A stretch of DNA of 64,000 bases from Oceaniovalibus guishaninsula JLT2003 (GTDB taxonomy: Bacteria; Pseudomonadota; Alphaproteobacteria; Rhodobacterales; Rhodobacteraceae), in the NCBI RefSeq assembly GCF_000299575.1, contig NZ_AMGO01000067.1:1-64000 (forward strand), in the 5' to 3' direction. The position numbers were made by a program, and so were the translations under genes. The notes under the pieces were generated by a model, which made no database searches, was not told where the DNA came from, and saw only the letters and a program-made list of their open reading frames with translations. This document shows, one piece after another, positions 17,196 to 26,318 of this stretch. Each line of letters begins with the position of its first letter. Within the stretch, counting starts at the first letter, position 1.

Positions 17196-18607
17196 CGGGG
17201 GGCGCGCGCGGCATTGCGGGGCAGCGGCCGCGCCTCGGCGGGGGGGGCGGCGCGGACGAGGTCGAACTGCGCGAAACCCGCCAGCGCGCCGGCCATCATC
17301 CAGCCGATCGGGCTGAGCGTGGAATTGGGCACCATGTAGATGAAATTGCCCGCCATGATCAGCCCCAGCGCCGCCGTCTCGGGCGGCAGGGGCTTGCGCC
17401 GGGCGGTGCGCGGCAACGCGATGACCGGCATCGTCAGAAGGCCCAGAAGCGCGATGTAGCCGACCCAGCCCGAAGTGCCCAGGATCACGATCCAGTAGCC
17501 GTCGGTGGTCGAGATGTCGTTGCCCGTCTCGGGGTCGTAGACGCGGCTGCGCCCCCAGCCGCCCCAGCCCGCCACCGGCCGTTCGAGCGCGCGTTCGAGA
17601 AGCTGATCCTCGTTCCTGAAGCGGAATTGCAGCGATTGCGCGCGGTCCTGCGAAATGCTGGCGGCGATCCGGGTGATGCGGTCCATCGGGATCAGCCCGG
17701 CCTGGCGGACCGCCGGATAGAACAGCACCACCAGCGAGACGGCCATCGCCACCCGCGCCTGCCACAGCGCCGGCACCAGCAGCACCAGCGGCGCCAGCAT
17801 CAGCGCCAGCGCCATCGCCCCCAGATTGCGGCTGAGCGACAGGATCAGCAGCATCCACAGCGCGGCCCAGACATACCGCGTGCGCGTCGTCCCCTTGGGC
17901 GAGACGCGCACCAGCGCCACGGCGGCGACGACGACGCTGAACAGGAAGAACCCCACCCACAGCCCGTGCGGCAGGAACACGATGGGCCGATAGCCGCCCG
18001 CCCGCACATGCTGGGCGAAGGAATGCTGGAAATAGCCGTAGATCCAGACGTTGAGCTGCGGGCTCATGCGGATCTCGATCAGGATCAGCAGCGAATAGAC
18101 CAGCCCCATGACCAGCAGCGCCCGCAGCACCAGGCGGTGGGATTCCACCGTGACCAGATAGCGGCGCGCCACGAAGAAGGGCACGATGGGCGCCAGCAGC
18201 CCGGCCGACACGTTGAACACGTCCCACATGCGCAAGCCCGGAAGCCAGCGCGCGCCGACGCTGACGCCGTCCGCGTTCGACAGCACCGTCAGCAGCGGCG
18301 AGACCACCAGAAGCAGCGCCAGGCAGATCAGCACCCGCCCGACCCCCGGCCCGGCATCGACGAGGGGCGGCGCGTCCGGCACGCCCCGCCGGCCGCGCCG
18401 GCCGAAGATCAGCACCGCCACCACCAGCGTGACGGCCGGGATGCTGGTCTTGTCGAAGGCCGGGACGCCCGGAAAGTCGAAGGCGATGCCCTGGGGCAGG
18501 AACAGGTGCCCGACGATCACCGTCCAGACCAGCGCGCTGGCCACCGGCTGGCGGGCGAAGATCGCCAGCATCGCCAGGGGCCAGCCGAGCAGGGCGATGG
18601 TCGGCAT
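17081..18607 (-). CDS. O-antigen ligase/polymerase-type membrane protein (Wzy-like)
   Basis: 508 residues with about 11-12 hydrophobic helices, starting MPTIALLGWPLAMLAIFARQP. ATG 18607 has a strong AAGGAGG site seven bases upstream, which decides against the longer frame to 18697. A large polar loop before the last helices, with RFRNEDQLLERALERPVAGWGGWGRSRVY, is the kind of periplasmic segment seen in Wzy polymerases and WaaL-type ligases. Likely polymerises repeat units in the periplasm. The last ~70 residues are a Pro/Ala/Ser/Arg-rich tail, of which the final ~38 codons overlap the sulfotransferase gene on the other strand. Confidence 0.78.
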   Translation of the reverse strand: MPTIALLGWPLAMLAIFARQPVASALVWTVIVGHLFLPQGIAFDFPGVPAFDKTSIPAVTLVVAVLIFGRRGRRGVPDAPPLVDAGPGVGRVLICLALLLVVSPLLTVLSNADGVSVGARWLPGLRMWDVFNVSAGLLAPIVPFFVARRYLVTVESHRLVLRALLVMGLVYSLLILIEIRMSPQLNVWIYGYFQHSFAQHVRAGGYRPIVFLPHGLWVGFFLFSVVVAAVALVRVSPKGTTRTRYVWAALWMLLILSLSRNLGAMALALMLAPLVLLVPALWQARVAMAVSLVVLFYPAVRQAGLIPMDRITRIAASISQDRAQSLQFRFRNEDQLLERALERPVAGWGGWGRSRVYDPETGNDISTTDGYWIVILGTSGWVGYIALLGLLTMPVIALPRTARRKPLPPETAALGLIMAGNFIYMVPNSTLSPIGWMMAGALAGFAQFDLVRAAPPAEARPLPRNAARAPRYTRFGKSAPAPASAPASASAPARRSGRSPHRRSTSTP

Positions 18608-18822
18608 GTCGCGGCCTCCTTGAGGGGGGTGCCCCCGGACGTGTTCGGGCTTGTTCCAGATCGCGCGCGTCCGGTCCAGCCGGCACCCGGTCTGCACCCC
18701 CCGTCCGGCCGTGCCAAGGCCACATTCGGGCCATGTTGCGGCGCCAGGACAAAGCAGTTAGCAGGACACGCCCGGCAAAGATCCTCCACCCGTTCACCCC
18801 CCATCGTCAAGAGTACGGATTC

Positions 18823-20235
18823 ATGCGGAATGCCGGTCTTTCCCTTCCCCGACCGATCCTGCAGGGCGCGGCAGGGGCGGGTGCCGCGATGAGGCGGCAT
18901 CTGGCGGGCGACGGCGTCAAGGCGCGGGCGCTGCGCGGCACGATCGCGTCGCTGGGGCTGGCGGGAAGCGGCCATGTGCTGCGCTTCGTGTCGAACCTGG
19001 TGCTGACGCGGCTGCTGTTTCCCGAAGCGTTCGGCCTGATGGCGCTGGTGCAGGTCATCGTCACCGGCCTGTCGCTGATGACCACCTTCGGGCTGCACGT
19101 GTCGGTCATGCAGAACCCGCGTGGCGACGAGCCCAATTTCCTCAATACCGCGTGGACGCTTCAGGCGGCGCGCGGGGTGGTGGTCTGGCTGGCGGTCTGC
19201 GCGCTGGCCGTCCCGGCCGCGCAATTCTACGCCGAACCGCTGCTGGCGCAGCTTCTGCCGGTGGCGGCCTTCGGGCTGGTCATCGCGGGGCTGCATCCGA
19301 CCAAGGTGCTGAGCGCGCAGCGCCACCTTCGGCTGGGCCGCTACAGCGCGCTGAACCTGGCGATCCAGGTGATCAGCCTGATCGTGCTGGCGCTGATGGC
19401 CTGGTGGCTGCATTCGGTCTGGGCGCTGGTCCTGAACATGGTGTTCCAGCCGATCCTGGCGCTGGCCGTCTATACCCGCTTCCTGCCCGGCATCCGCAAC
19501 CGGTTCCGGCTGGAGCGGGACGCGCTGCGCGAGATCTTCGGGCTGGGCAAGTTCCTGTTCATCAGCACCATCGCCACCTATCTCATCAACCAGAGCGACC
19601 GGGCGGTGCTGGGGCGGCTGATCGACATCGAGATGCTGGGCATCTATTCGATCGGCTTCGCGCTGGCGACGCTGCCGCTGATGCTGGCCATGACGGTCTA
19701 TGGGTCGGTGGTGTTCCCGCTTTACCGGATGCGGCACCCGGCCGACGATCCGGCCAACCGGCCCAAGATCTTCGCCAGCCGGCGGATGGTCGCCGCGGGG
19801 GCGCTGGCGCTGTCGGGGATCATGGCCTTCGCGGGGCCGGTCCTGGTCGATGTGCTTTACGACGACCGCTATCTGCTGGCGGGGCCGATCGTGGCGCTGG
19901 TCAGCATGGCCGTCGTGCCGCAGGTCGTGCTGCACAGCACGATGCAGTCGGTGCTGGCCAAGGGCGATTCGCTGCGCTTCATGCTGGTGATCGTGGCGAC
20001 CGCCCTGATCCAGATCGCCGTTCTGGTGACGGCGGCGCCGGTCTTCGGCATTCCGGGGGCGGCGCTGGCCATCGGGACGGCGCAGCTGGGGGCCTATCCG
20101 CTGATGGCGCTGTTCGTGCGGCGCTACAAATCCTGGGATCCCCTGGGCGACGGGGCGCTGATCGCGGCGGGGTTCCTCGTGACCGGGGCGGCCTGCTGGC
20201 TGCACAGGGACGAGATCGCGCTGCTGCTGCCCTAG
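18823..20235 (+). CDS. Polysaccharide flippase (Wzx/MOP family)
   Basis: Lipid-linked oligosaccharide exporter with about 12 predicted membrane helices (470 residues from ATG 18823, which has AAGAG nine bases upstream; ATG 18889 would give a more typical family start). Family features: the N-terminal basic GVKARALRGT region leading into helix 1, LVLTRLLFPEAFGLMALVQV, and the repeated helix-pair pattern of the MOP superfamily. It would flip undecaprenyl-linked repeat units for the Wzy-like protein encoded divergently just upstream. Confidence 0.85.
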   Translation: MRNAGLSLPRPILQGAAGAGAAMRRHLAGDGVKARALRGTIASLGLAGSGHVLRFVSNLVLTRLLFPEAFGLMALVQVIVTGLSLMTTFGLHVSVMQNPRGDEPNFLNTAWTLQAARGVVVWLAVCALAVPAAQFYAEPLLAQLLPVAAFGLVIAGLHPTKVLSAQRHLRLGRYSALNLAIQVISLIVLALMAWWLHSVWALVLNMVFQPILALAVYTRFLPGIRNRFRLERDALREIFGLGKFLFISTIATYLINQSDRAVLGRLIDIEMLGIYSIGFALATLPLMLAMTVYGSVVFPLYRMRHPADDPANRPKIFASRRMVAAGALALSGIMAFAGPVLVDVLYDDRYLLAGPIVALVSMAVVPQVVLHSTMQSVLAKGDSLRFMLVIVATALIQIAVLVTAAPVFGIPGAALAIGTAQLGAYPLMALFVRRYKSWDPLGDGALIAAGFLVTGAACWLHRDEIALLLP

Positions 20236-21236
20236 GCGGCGGTCCGGGCGGTCCGGGCGGGCGCGGGGGCGGCGGGCAGGTCCGCCAGCGGGCTGCCGTC
20301 CAGCACCCGGTCGATCAGCCGCCGGCACGGACCTTCGTCGAGACGCGTCTCGTGCCCGCCGGCGAACAGGCGGTTCGGCATCCGCGCCACCGCGTCCCGG
20401 ATGCGGTCGTCGATCGGCAGGCCGGCGAAGGCGTAAAGGCGTTCGGCGGTGCCGACCGGATCGGCCTGCGTTCCGGCATAGGTCACGACCAGGCCGCGCG
20501 GCGATCCGTCGAGCGTGTCGTGAAGAAACTCGTTGGTATAGCGCCAGCGCCAGATCTCGATCTCGACCAGGCTTTCATGCGACAGATCGGCCAGCCGGTC
20601 GGCATCGTCGCGGCCGAAATAGGCGAGGATACGGGGAACGTCGCCGAAATGGCGGCGGAAATCCTCGGGGCGGGATCTGGCCAGAACGAAGCGGTTATAC
20701 CACGAATTGAGGTATTCGAACGGGTCGCGGATGTTGCGCACCACCCGCGCGCCCGCATCCTCGTGCAGCGCGGCCGCCCAGACCGGGCAGGCATTGAGCT
20801 TGAGCACCAGCGCCGCCCGGCCCAGCCTGTCCGCCCGGAGGCAGATCGGGGGCAGCGTCCATTCGCCCGCCGGATCGAGAAGGCGCGCCCTGCCGGCCAG
20901 CGCGCGGATCCGGGTCTTCGACAGCGGCCAGAGCAGCGGGCGCGCGGCGGGACGGAAGAACGCCTTGTCGAGCCGGTTCAGCCGGTCGCGGGCCGAGCGT
21001 CTGGCACGCGCCCGCGGAACGGCGCGCAGCAGGTCGCGGCGCATGGATCCGTCGAAGGCGCCGGGAAAGAGCTTGCCGCCGACGGACCCGAAATCGCCGC
21101 GCGCAATCTCGTCCGGTTCGCTGCGGCATACGACCAGGGGGCTGAGATCGACCATGTCGAGCAACCGGTTCGACCCCGAACGGCCCTGGCCGGAAATGAC
21201 GACGACCGGCGCCTTGTCTGCTTCAGGTTGTAGCAT
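20232..21236 (-). CDS. Sulfotransferase-like P-loop protein
   Basis: 334 residues. The N-terminal VVVISGQGRSGSNRLLDMVD resembles the phosphosulfate-binding loop of sulfotransferases, and VVRNIRDPFEYLNSWYNRF resembles the second, 3'-phosphate-binding segment with Arg-Asp-Pro. ERLYAFAGLPIDDRI is a common late segment of the family. It probably sulfates a sugar hydroxyl, but the family is divergent and activity is inferred. It is convergent with the flippase gene, sharing four bases at the stops. Confidence 0.7.
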   Translation of the reverse strand: MLQPEADKAPVVVISGQGRSGSNRLLDMVDLSPLVVCRSEPDEIARGDFGSVGGKLFPGAFDGSMRRDLLRAVPRARARRSARDRLNRLDKAFFRPAARPLLWPLSKTRIRALAGRARLLDPAGEWTLPPICLRADRLGRAALVLKLNACPVWAAALHEDAGARVVRNIRDPFEYLNSWYNRFVLARSRPEDFRRHFGDVPRILAYFGRDDADRLADLSHESLVEIEIWRWRYTNEFLHDTLDGSPRGLVVTYAGTQADPVGTAERLYAFAGLPIDDRIRDAVARMPNRLFAGGHETRLDEGPCRRLIDRVLDGSPLADLPAAPAPARTARTAA

Positions 21237-21328
21237 CGACCCAACTCCCCCTGCGTTGCTACCGCATAGCGCGTATTTCTGCTAGCGGTATCGGGCCGTT
21301 GTGGCAATGGCGGCGGGAGAAACAGTCG

Positions 21329-21869
21329 TTATGACATAACGATGATTCGCGGATTTTTGCGCAAGGACGCCCCCGCCGGGCCGGTTTCCGCCGGATCGGG
21401 CGGCGCCCCGGATCGGGAATGCCCCCCGCGCCCCGATCGGGACTGTTGTCCGCCGACCGGCATTTTGCGGCGCGGGTCCGGGTCGGGATCGAGGAAATCC
21501 GCGCCGACCGGCGCGCCGACCGCGTCGAAATACCGGCTGAGGATGTTGCGGAGCGCGGCTGCCAGGGCGATGCTGAGCCCCGCGTCGCGCAGGCGCCGGA
21601 TGTCCCGACCGGCGATCCTCGACGCGTCGCGGCCGATCTGTCCGGCATGGCAAAGCATCTCGGCCTGCTGACCGCCCAGGCCGACCGTGCGTGTGTGCAA
21701 CAGCTTGACGGAACGAGGCATGCCGCGACGAAGGCGATCGGCCTGAAATCCAGCAACCCGAGGGAAATCCGTCGCGTATCCGGTGCAGCAGATCCTCGAC
21801 CGGCAGGGCGATGTCGGGCCGCGCGGACCAGCACCGGGTCGCCTGCATCACGCGCCCCGTCGCGGCCAT
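21329..21869 (-). pseudogene. Possible frameshifted gene remnant, product unrecognised
   Basis: The 740-bp gap between 21237 and 21976 has no intact gene but shows coding-like composition on the minus strand in three successive frames. From 21869 a frame reads MAATGRVMQATRCWSARPDI with G/C-rich third positions until about 21770. A second frame then reads LLDFRPIAFVAACLVP, and a third reads SVKLLHTRTVGLGGQQAEML down to a stop at 21329. Third positions become random in each frame outside its segment. This is what two indels in one gene would give. The 130-codon third frame (21721-21329) could instead be a small intact gene. No family recognised. Confidence 0.35.
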
Positions 21870-21976
21870 CTTCGCCGGGCCTTCATGCGGGATAAACCGG
21901 CCGGGATGTTCCGGCGCCTTGCAGACCGGGCGCGCGGGGCCTATCGGACAGCGACGACCGACCGGAGACCGATGCC

Positions 21977-24886
21977 GTGACCGCCTTTCTCCGACCGCGC
22001 CAGACGGGCCAGACGGGCCAGACGGGCCGGGCCGGGTTCAGCCCGCGCAATCCCTGGGCGCGCCTTCTGGCCGCGATCGAGGGGCCGGGCGATCCCGCGG
22101 CCTTGCGCGAGACGCTGGACGCGCTGCGCTATCACCCCGCCTTGCCGAAAGAGGTCTTCGCCCTGCTGGAACGGCGTCTGGGGCTGCCCGCGCCGGATCC
22201 GGGCGGAGCGCGCGGCACGGCGCCGCTGCGCCGCATGGAAGCGGGGCGCGAGGTGCCGTTTCCCTATCCCGCGCTGATGGCGCTGCCGCGGATCACGGGC
22301 AGCGGCAACGACAGCCGCTTCATCGCGGACATGGCCGCGGGGCTGGCCGCGCAAGCGCGCCCTTCGCGGATGCGGCGGGTGCATGTGGCGCTGAGCGGGC
22401 CCGACATCGCGGCCACGGCCCGCAGCCTGGCTGCGCAGGATTTCGCCGGCACCATCCGGCTGACGGTATTCGCCGAACGGCCCGATCCCACCCTCGATCT
22501 GCCCGCCGCGCTGATGCCCGAAATCGTCGAGGGCGGCATCCTGGGGGCCGCGGCGGCAGACCGGCTGGCCCGGATCGCGGCCGAGGCGGACATGGTGCTG
22601 TTCGTGTCGGGCACGGCCCGGTTCGACGCGGGCGCCGTCGCGCGCGCGACACACCTGCTGGAGGCGTCGGACGCGCTGGCGCTGGGGCTGGTGCCCTTCG
22701 TCCCCGAAGCCCCGCTCGACACGCCGTTCGCGCCGCCGCAGTCCCGATTCTTCGCCTCGCGCCATCCGTTCCGGGAAATGCGCGGGCTGAACATGGCGGT
22801 GCCCGCGGCGCTGCTGCGGCGCGCGGGCCTGCCCGATACGCGGTTCTCGGGCACCCGGCGGGCGGGGATGGAGCTGGCCTTCCGCATGGTCAACGACGGC
22901 GCCTGGCTGGCGCCGCTGCGGGTGCCGGATCTGCGCCCCGAGGCAGACGACACGCCCGAGGACCGCGCCCTTTACACGGCGCTTTGCCCCAATGCCTGGG
23001 ACCGCAGCGGAAAAGGCGGGGACGGCCGGTTCGAGGTGCCGCGCGTCGGCGTTTATATCGCCGCCTTCAACGCGCGGCGGTATCTGTGCCGGGCCATCGA
23101 CAGCATCCTCGACCAGGACGTTGCCGATCTGGAGGTCTGCATCGCCGACGACGGATCGTGCGACGGGACCGCCGACATGCTGGAACGCCGCTATGGCGGG
23201 CTGGACCGGGTGCGCTGGCAAGGCGGACGCAACGGCGGCATCGGCCATGCGTCCAACCGCGCCATCGGCATGATCCGCGCGCCCTATATCGGCCAGCTCG
23301 ATGCCGACGACCGGCTGAAGCCCGGCGCGGTGCGCCGCCTGATGGAGGTGCTGGACGAAAATCCCGATGTCGTCTGCGCCTATGGATCGTGCGAACGCAT
23401 CGACGCCGCGGGCGGATACGTGCAGGACGAATACAGCTGGCCGGTCTTTTCGCGCGAGAAGATGATGGTCACCTCGATCGCGCATCACTTCCGCATGTTC
23501 CGCCGCACCGCCTGGGCGCGCAGCGGCAAGTTCCGCGAGGATATCGCCAACGCGGTCGATTACGACTTCTTCCTCAAGCTGTCGGAAACCGGAAAGATGC
23601 GGCATGTGGACGAGGTGCTGTATCAGCGCCGCTGGCACGGCCGCAACACGTCGAACGTGAACGAGACGTTCCAGACCGCCAACACCCACCGCGTCCAGCG
23701 CGAGGCGCTGGGGCGGCTGGGGCTGGCGCGGTTCTGGGACGTGAAGGTTCTCGACACCGCGCAGCCGCGGCGGATCACCTACATGCGCCGGCCCCGCGCG
23801 CCGCTGGTGCTGTTCTGGCCCGATTATTCGTGGTCGAACCCCTATCAGCCGCTGCTTTACGGCGGCCTTCGCCACAGGACCGAGGTCTGCGCGGGCGATA
23901 TCGACACCGCGCTGCAGGCGATCTGGATGATGGACGATCCCGCCGACCTGACGTTCCACCTGCACTGGGTGAACTTCCTGTTCCTCGACGCCGCCGACAG
24001 GACCGAGGCGCAGGCCCGCGCGGCGGCGTTCCTGGAACGGCTGGACCGGTTCCTGTCCATCGGCGGACGGCTGGTCTGGACCATCCACAACACCCTGTCG
24101 CATGACAGCCCCTTCGCAGATATCGAGGCCGGTCTGGCCGCGGGCATCGCGCGGCGCGCGCATGTGCTGCATGTCCATTCCGCCGGGCAGGTGGCCGAGA
24201 TCGCGCAACAATTCGACATTCCCGCGCACAAGGCGCGGGTATCGGCGCATGGCAACTATATCGGCGCCTATCCCGATATCGTCACCCGCGCCGAGGCGCG
24301 CCGCCAGCTTGGGCTGGACGACGCGGACGACGTGATCCTGATGTCGGGGCAGATCCGGCCCTACAAGGGAGCGGAGGATCTGGTCGCGGTGGTGCGGCGT
24401 CTGCTGGCCGAGCGTCCGCGGACGCTGCTGCTGCTGGCGGGGCGCGACAAGTTCGGCGCGCTGGACGGCCTGCTGGCAGAGCTGGCGCCGACCGAACGCG
24501 ACCGCATCCGCGCGACGGGACGGTTCGTCGCCGATTCCGAGATGCAGGTCTTCTTCCGCGCGGCGGATTTCGCCGTCTATCCCTATCGGGCGATCCTGAC
24601 ATCGGGCTCGATGCTGCTGGCGCTGAGCTTCGGTCTGCCGACGATCCTGCCCGACGTGGCGATGACGCGCGAAGTGCTGGAGGGCCGGGACGCGGGGCTG
24701 CTTTACGACGCGGCAGAGGGCCGGGATGCACTGGAAAAGGCCGTCAGGACGCTGCTGGCGCGCAAGGATGCGGGCGATCTGCCGCAGATCGCCGCCAATG
24801 CCCGGCAGACGGCCGAACGATGGCCCTGGCCCGATTTCGGCGCGGTGCTGGATTGGCGCGGCGGGGGTCAGGACGCGCGGAACTGA
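21977..24886 (+). CDS. Multidomain glycosyltransferase (degenerate GT-A, GT2, GT4)
   Basis: 969 residues, with a GTG start preceded by GGAG nine bases upstream; an ATG five bases earlier is closed at once by TGA. Residues 9-17 are three QTG units from a perfect 9-bp triplicate repeat (22001-22027). About 115-320 looks like a GT-A fold without clear DxD. About 345-560 is a complete GT2 domain (VGVYIAAFNARRYLCRAIDS, CIADDGSCDGT, IGQLDADDRLKPG). About 595-960 is a GT4-type GT-B domain (LMSGQIRPYKGAEDL, TSGSMLLALSFGLPTILPD). The fusion could add two successive sugars, as bifunctional capsule synthases do; sugars unknown. Confidence 0.85.
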   Translation: MTAFLRPRQTGQTGQTGRAGFSPRNPWARLLAAIEGPGDPAALRETLDALRYHPALPKEVFALLERRLGLPAPDPGGARGTAPLRRMEAGREVPFPYPALMALPRITGSGNDSRFIADMAAGLAAQARPSRMRRVHVALSGPDIAATARSLAAQDFAGTIRLTVFAERPDPTLDLPAALMPEIVEGGILGAAAADRLARIAAEADMVLFVSGTARFDAGAVARATHLLEASDALALGLVPFVPEAPLDTPFAPPQSRFFASRHPFREMRGLNMAVPAALLRRAGLPDTRFSGTRRAGMELAFRMVNDGAWLAPLRVPDLRPEADDTPEDRALYTALCPNAWDRSGKGGDGRFEVPRVGVYIAAFNARRYLCRAIDSILDQDVADLEVCIADDGSCDGTADMLERRYGGLDRVRWQGGRNGGIGHASNRAIGMIRAPYIGQLDADDRLKPGAVRRLMEVLDENPDVVCAYGSCERIDAAGGYVQDEYSWPVFSREKMMVTSIAHHFRMFRRTAWARSGKFREDIANAVDYDFFLKLSETGKMRHVDEVLYQRRWHGRNTSNVNETFQTANTHRVQREALGRLGLARFWDVKVLDTAQPRRITYMRRPRAPLVLFWPDYSWSNPYQPLLYGGLRHRTEVCAGDIDTALQAIWMMDDPADLTFHLHWVNFLFLDAADRTEAQARAAAFLERLDRFLSIGGRLVWTIHNTLSHDSPFADIEAGLAAGIARRAHVLHVHSAGQVAEIAQQFDIPAHKARVSAHGNYIGAYPDIVTRAEARRQLGLDDADDVILMSGQIRPYKGAEDLVAVVRRLLAERPRTLLLLAGRDKFGALDGLLAELAPTERDRIRATGRFVADSEMQVFFRAADFAVYPYRAILTSGSMLLALSFGLPTILPDVAMTREVLEGRDAGLLYDAAEGRDALEKAVRTLLARKDAGDLPQIAANARQTAERWPWPDFGAVLDWRGGGQDARN

Positions 24887-25893
24887 TCCACCGACCCGAT
24901 GCGCATGTTGCGGTATTTCCAGAGCTTGTTGGTCTCGGCCAGCCGCCCTTCGAGATAGCCGGGCGGCAGGGGCGCCTGCCCCAGCCGTTCCAGCGACGCC
25001 GAGATTTCGGCCGACAGCGTGCCGCGGAAGGCGGCCATCCGCGCCAGCGCCCCGGCGCGGATGCGCGCGGGATCGAAGGTGCCGTCCTTCAGCCGTCCGA
25101 CGGCCAGGGCCACGGCCAGGGCCACGGCCTTCGGCGTGGGGTCGCAGATGACGGAATTGTCCGCGTCGTAATATTCGTCGCGCCCCCCGCGCGAGGGCGT
25201 GCTGACGACGGGCAGGCCGCACAGAAGATATTCCAGCGACGCATAGCAGGCCCCTTCCTCGGCCGACAGGATCAGCCCCGTCCGCGCCTTGCCGATGGCC
25301 TGCGACACGCGCTCGCCCTTGAGGTTGCGGAAGATGCGGCGCGGCGACAGGCTTGCCAGATCGAGGTCGGCCCATTTCCAGTCGTAGCAGACGAAGATCT
25401 TGTCGGTGACGTCGCGCGTCAGCTCGTGCCGTTTGAAATCGTTGGCGCGCGCGTTGTAGACGGCATCGAAGCGCTGCGGCCCGGTGGCCAGGCCGAACTG
25501 GGCCTCGTTGAGAAGGGCCGCGTTGTTGAAGAACACGCAGGTCTCGGGCGGCAGGATTTGCCGGGCGCGGTCGTATTCGTCGGCGGAATTGAGCAGGAAC
25601 CGGATGCGCGCCGCCGCCGCCGCATCCCCCAGCGCGCGGCACGCCTCGTCGAAGCGGGCGCGGATGAACTTCAGGCTCTTGTCCGAGACGAACCACGAAA
25701 AGGTGAAACAGCACAACGCATCCGGCAGGATACCCTCGGCGCACAGGCCCGGAATGGCGCCGATCCCGTCATGCAGGAAGATCACGTCGAGATCGTCCGT
25801 CCGGTGGAAGACCTTGAGGCGCGGAAACCGCGCCTGCCGGTCGCGCACGCGCGCGGAGGCGGACGACGAGGGGGGCGGGAAGGCATCGTTCAT
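24868..25893 (-). CDS. Glycosyltransferase (GT4-like), divergent
   Basis: 341 residues from ATG 25893. Seen: HRTDDLDVIFLHDGIGAIPG, FVSDKSLKFIRARF, ICYDW-type strand IFVCYDWKWADLDLAS, a donor-type region GLILSAEEGACYASLEYLLCGLPVVSTPSRGGRDEYYD with the E-x7-E-like spacing, and a polar C terminus. It is convergent with the multidomain transferase, overlapping it by 19 bp. Glycosyltransferase activity is inferred from the C-terminal half; the N-terminal half is poorly conserved. Confidence 0.72.
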   Translation of the reverse strand: MNDAFPPPSSSASARVRDRQARFPRLKVFHRTDDLDVIFLHDGIGAIPGLCAEGILPDALCCFTFSWFVSDKSLKFIRARFDEACRALGDAAAAARIRFLLNSADEYDRARQILPPETCVFFNNAALLNEAQFGLATGPQRFDAVYNARANDFKRHELTRDVTDKIFVCYDWKWADLDLASLSPRRIFRNLKGERVSQAIGKARTGLILSAEEGACYASLEYLLCGLPVVSTPSRGGRDEYYDADNSVICDPTPKAVALAVALAVGRLKDGTFDPARIRAGALARMAAFRGTLSAEISASLERLGQAPLPPGYLEGRLAETNKLWKYRNMRIGSVDQFRAS

Positions 25894-26006
25894 GCGGGGC
25901 ACCTTGGGGTTGCGGGCCGGCGGGACCGGGACCGCGTCCGCGGCTTTGCGTTCGGTTCTGGCGCAGGCTAAGGCAGGCCGCAATGGCCGCAAGCAGGGAT
26001 CCGCGG

Positions 26007-26318
26007 ATGACCGACGCCCCCGATACCGTCCCCGACGCCATCCCGGACCCGGCGCGGGATGCCGACCTTCTGGCGCTGCTGCGATCCCTGCGCGACGCGC
26101 AGGAACGCGTGATCGTGCTGGAGGAACGGCTGGCCGCGACGCAGACCCTGAACGCCGCCCCGGCCGAGCTTGAGAGTCTGCAGGCCGAGCTGGAGGAGAT
26201 GCGCGCCAGGCTGGACGCCAGCGAGACGCATAACGCCGCCCTGCGCGCCAGCACCTCGTGGCGGATCACGGCGCCGCTGCGCCGCCTGCGGCTCGGCCTG
26301 CGGCGCGACCGGCCGTGA
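26007..26318 (+). CDS. Small coiled-coil protein with glycosyltransferase-tail motif
   Basis: 103 residues from ATG 26007 (AGGGA seven bases upstream; ATG 25983 is possible). About residues 18-80 are Leu/Glu-rich heptads that should form a coiled coil. The end ALRASTSWRITAPLRRLRLG matches a short segment often found at or near the end of long multidomain glycosyltransferases of surface-polysaccharide loci. Its stop overlaps the GTG of kdsD. It may be a detached tail or scaffold of a transferase; no function is established. Confidence 0.6.
   Translation: MTDAPDTVPDAIPDPARDADLLALLRSLRDAQERVIVLEERLAATQTLNAAPAELESLQAELEEMRARLDASETHNAALRASTSWRITAPLRRLRLGLRRDRP

Noticed and set aside
21941-25744. 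1267-codon open frame on the minus strand
   Set aside because: It is antisense to the multidomain glycosyltransferase, is rich in Arg/Gln/His in shadow fashion, and has no domain signature; the plus-strand gene has clear motifs.
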